Below, one piece after another: positions 6,835 through 7,607 of a stretch of DNA of 7,607 bases. The first letter of the stretch is position 1. Each line of letters opens with the position of its first letter. Source of the DNA: Bacteroidales bacterium (GTDB lineage: Bacteria; Bacteroidota; Bacteroidia; Bacteroidales; Bacteroidaceae); the NCBI GenBank assembly GCA_030523385.1, contig JAUNIV010000101.1, forward strand, positions 1 through 7,607, written 5' to 3'. Both the position numbers and the translations under genes were made by a program. The notes under the pieces are model-generated. The model had not been told where the DNA came from and searched no databases. It worked only from the letters and a program-made list of their open reading frames with translations.

Positions 6835-7277
6835 TAGACTGGGGCTATTGGGGGCTTTTCTTAGGTTCCTTTGTAGCAGGCAGTGTCCTTCCTTTCAGCT
6901 CGGAAGCGGTGCTGGTGGCCTGCGTGGGCCCGTTGGGGCTGGACCCCGTGATGAGCGTAGTGGCCGCCACCATAGGCAATGTGGCCGGAGGCATGACCTG
7001 CTACTGGATGGGGCATTTGGGCAATATGGAGTGGATAGAGAAATACTTTCATGTGAAGAAAGAAAAGATGGAGCGGGCAGAGCGGTTTGTACACGGACGC
7101 GGAGCCTGGATGGCTTTCTTTGCCTTTATCCCCATCTTGGGGAGTGCTATCTCCATTGTGTTGGGCATGATGCGTGCCAATATAGGAATCGTGATTTTCT
7201 CGATGGCTTTTGGGAAGATACTTCGTTACGCCCTACTGGTGTGGGGAGTATTGGGGGCTGCCTCATTGATGCATTAA
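6810..7277 (+). CDS. yqaA: YqaA family (DedA/VTT-domain) membrane protein
   Basis: This 155-residue inner-membrane protein resembles E. coli YqaA (about 142 residues), a short member of the DedA/SNARE-associated (VTT) superfamily. Matching segments are an N-terminal re-entrant-type region ending in LPFSSEAVLVA (27-37), the ATIGNVAGGMT block (54-63; ATMGNSLGGLT in YqaA), a FIPILGS turn (106-112; WMPVVGD in YqaA) and the C-terminal FGKILRYAL (134-142). Hydrophobic stretches lie at roughly 12-40, 46-68, 100-120 and 125-150. Several DedA relatives move undecaprenyl phosphate or phospholipids across the membrane; the role of the YqaA branch is not established. The first 25 bases overlap the preceding gene in another frame, and ATG 6810 is the start giving the full N-terminal helix. 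This suggests translational coupling. Confidence 0.88.
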   Translation: MDAIIQFLIDWGYWGLFLGSFVAGSVLPFSSEAVLVACVGPLGLDPVMSVVAATIGNVAGGMTCYWMGHLGNMEWIEKYFHVKKEKMERAERFVHGRGAWMAFFAFIPILGSAISIVLGMMRANIGIVIFSMAFGKILRYALLVWGVLGAASLMH

Positions 7278-7283
7278 AGGAAT

Positions 7284-7595
7284 ATGAGTACGAAGAACGA
7301 CGAAACGCAGTCCGCAGCCAATCTCTGCCTGCCTGAACTCACTGCCGATGGCAGCTATACACTTTATGTACCCCGGCTGGACGAGCACTACCATTCGGTC
7401 AAGGGGGCACTGACCGAATCGCAGCATATCTTTATCGACATGGGCTTGAAGCATTCGGGTGCGTCATCACCGCGCATATTAGAGATAGGCTTAGGCACGG
7501 GGCTGAATGCTTTCCTGACCCTCATTGCCGCCGAAGAGACCCAAAGGAAAGTGTGTCTTTTCCTGATTTCACTAGACACTTTTTCTCTTTATTAG
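7284..7595 (+). pseudogene. mnmD: tRNA (mnm5s2U34) methyltransferase MnmD, 5' part only, interrupted
   Basis: Residues 1-90 match MnmD, the SAM-dependent enzyme that performs the last methylation making 5-methylaminomethyl-2-thiouridine at tRNA wobble position 34. In E. coli it is the N-terminal half of MnmC. Seen are the family start LTADGSYTLYVPRLDEHYHSVKGALTESQHIFI (residues 19-51, pieces only) and the SAM motif LEIGLGTGLNA at 66-76. After QRKV (87-90) the reading stops resembling the family and ends at TAG 7593-7595 as residue 103. The family is normally about 220-260 residues, so most of the Rossmann fold and the later catalytic motifs are missing. Neither of the other two frames continues the family sequence, so this is not a simple frameshift. 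It looks like an insertion at about 7551-7556. AAAGGA (7276-7281) lies just before ATG 7284, 6 bases after the YqaA-type gene. The remaining part may lie beyond an inserted element outside the window. Confidence 0.8.
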
Positions 7596-7607
7596 CTGAA
7601 ACAGTAG
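7554..7607. mobile_element. Possible terminal end of an insertion element inside mnmD
   Basis: From about 7554 the sequence no longer matches mnmD in any frame. It begins with GTGTCT (7553-7558), which pairs with AGACAC (7574-7579), and is followed by a T-rich run (7580-7593). A short subterminal inverted repeat at the exact point where a gene is broken is typical of insertion-sequence ends. The matching other end, a target-site duplication and any transposase are all outside the window, and I cannot assign a family. The alternative is that the last ~55 bases are a sequence-assembly junction at a repeat. Confidence 0.35.

Noticed and set aside
6788..7336. Alternative + strand frame (182 codons) over the YqaA-type gene
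   Set aside because: The frame starting at 6810 gives a clear YqaA-like membrane protein. The other frame yields a Cys/Arg/Gly-rich product without family features and would overlap mnmD.
7553..7593. GTGTCT/AGACAC hairpin plus T-run as an intrinsic terminator of mnmD
   Set aside because: It would lie after only about 90 of the usual 220-260 codons and begins exactly where similarity ends, so an inserted-element end explains it better. A terminator inside such an element remains possible.

Overview
The window looks like a Bacteroidales chromosome (Bacteroides/Phocaeicola/Prevotella type). The pointers are the gene families, short A-rich leaders in place of strong Shine-Dalgarno sites, and a candidate Bacteroides-type promoter (-7 box TAnnTTTG) in front of the main operon. 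The genus is inferred; there is no rRNA or other marker gene to settle it.

Left part (1-978). This DNA is AT-rich: two sampled 60-base stretches are about 30-33% G+C, against about 53% in a stretch of purD. It carries the 3' end of a type I restriction hsdR gene. The reading frame appears broken near base 48-60, because the upstream protein-like frame and the downstream HsdR frame differ. A roughly 420-base stretch follows with no confident gene. It holds one weak 71-codon ORF, a hairpin (828-861), a promoter (911-942) and a 12-bp palindrome (957-968) just ahead of the next gene.

Main part (979-7550). Six genes lie on the + strand with gaps of 3 to 11 bases or a 25-base overlap, and I see no terminator between them, so they probably form one operon. 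In order they are: a THUMP-domain RNA methyltransferase (RlmL/YpsC type) with an Arg-rich tail; a secreted S9 (DPP IV-family) serine peptidase; purD; an unrecognised polytopic membrane protein; a YqaA/DedA-type membrane protein; and the first ~90 codons of mnmD. The set mixes RNA modification (first and last genes), de novo purine synthesis, peptide scavenging and two membrane proteins. It reads as a housekeeping operon rather than a dedicated pathway.

Right edge (about 7551-7607). The MnmD reading diverges abruptly after residue ~90, inside the methyltransferase fold, and stops at residue 103. The last ~55 bases resemble the end of an inserted element (6-bp inverted repeat followed by a T-rich run), but the window stops before any transposase, so this is inference.

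I found no CRISPR array, tRNA, rRNA, riboswitch or clearly new multi-gene system. The points most worth a second look are the broken hsdR, the interrupted mnmD, the repeat-bearing tail of the RNA methyltransferase, and the substrate-site residues of the S9 peptidase.
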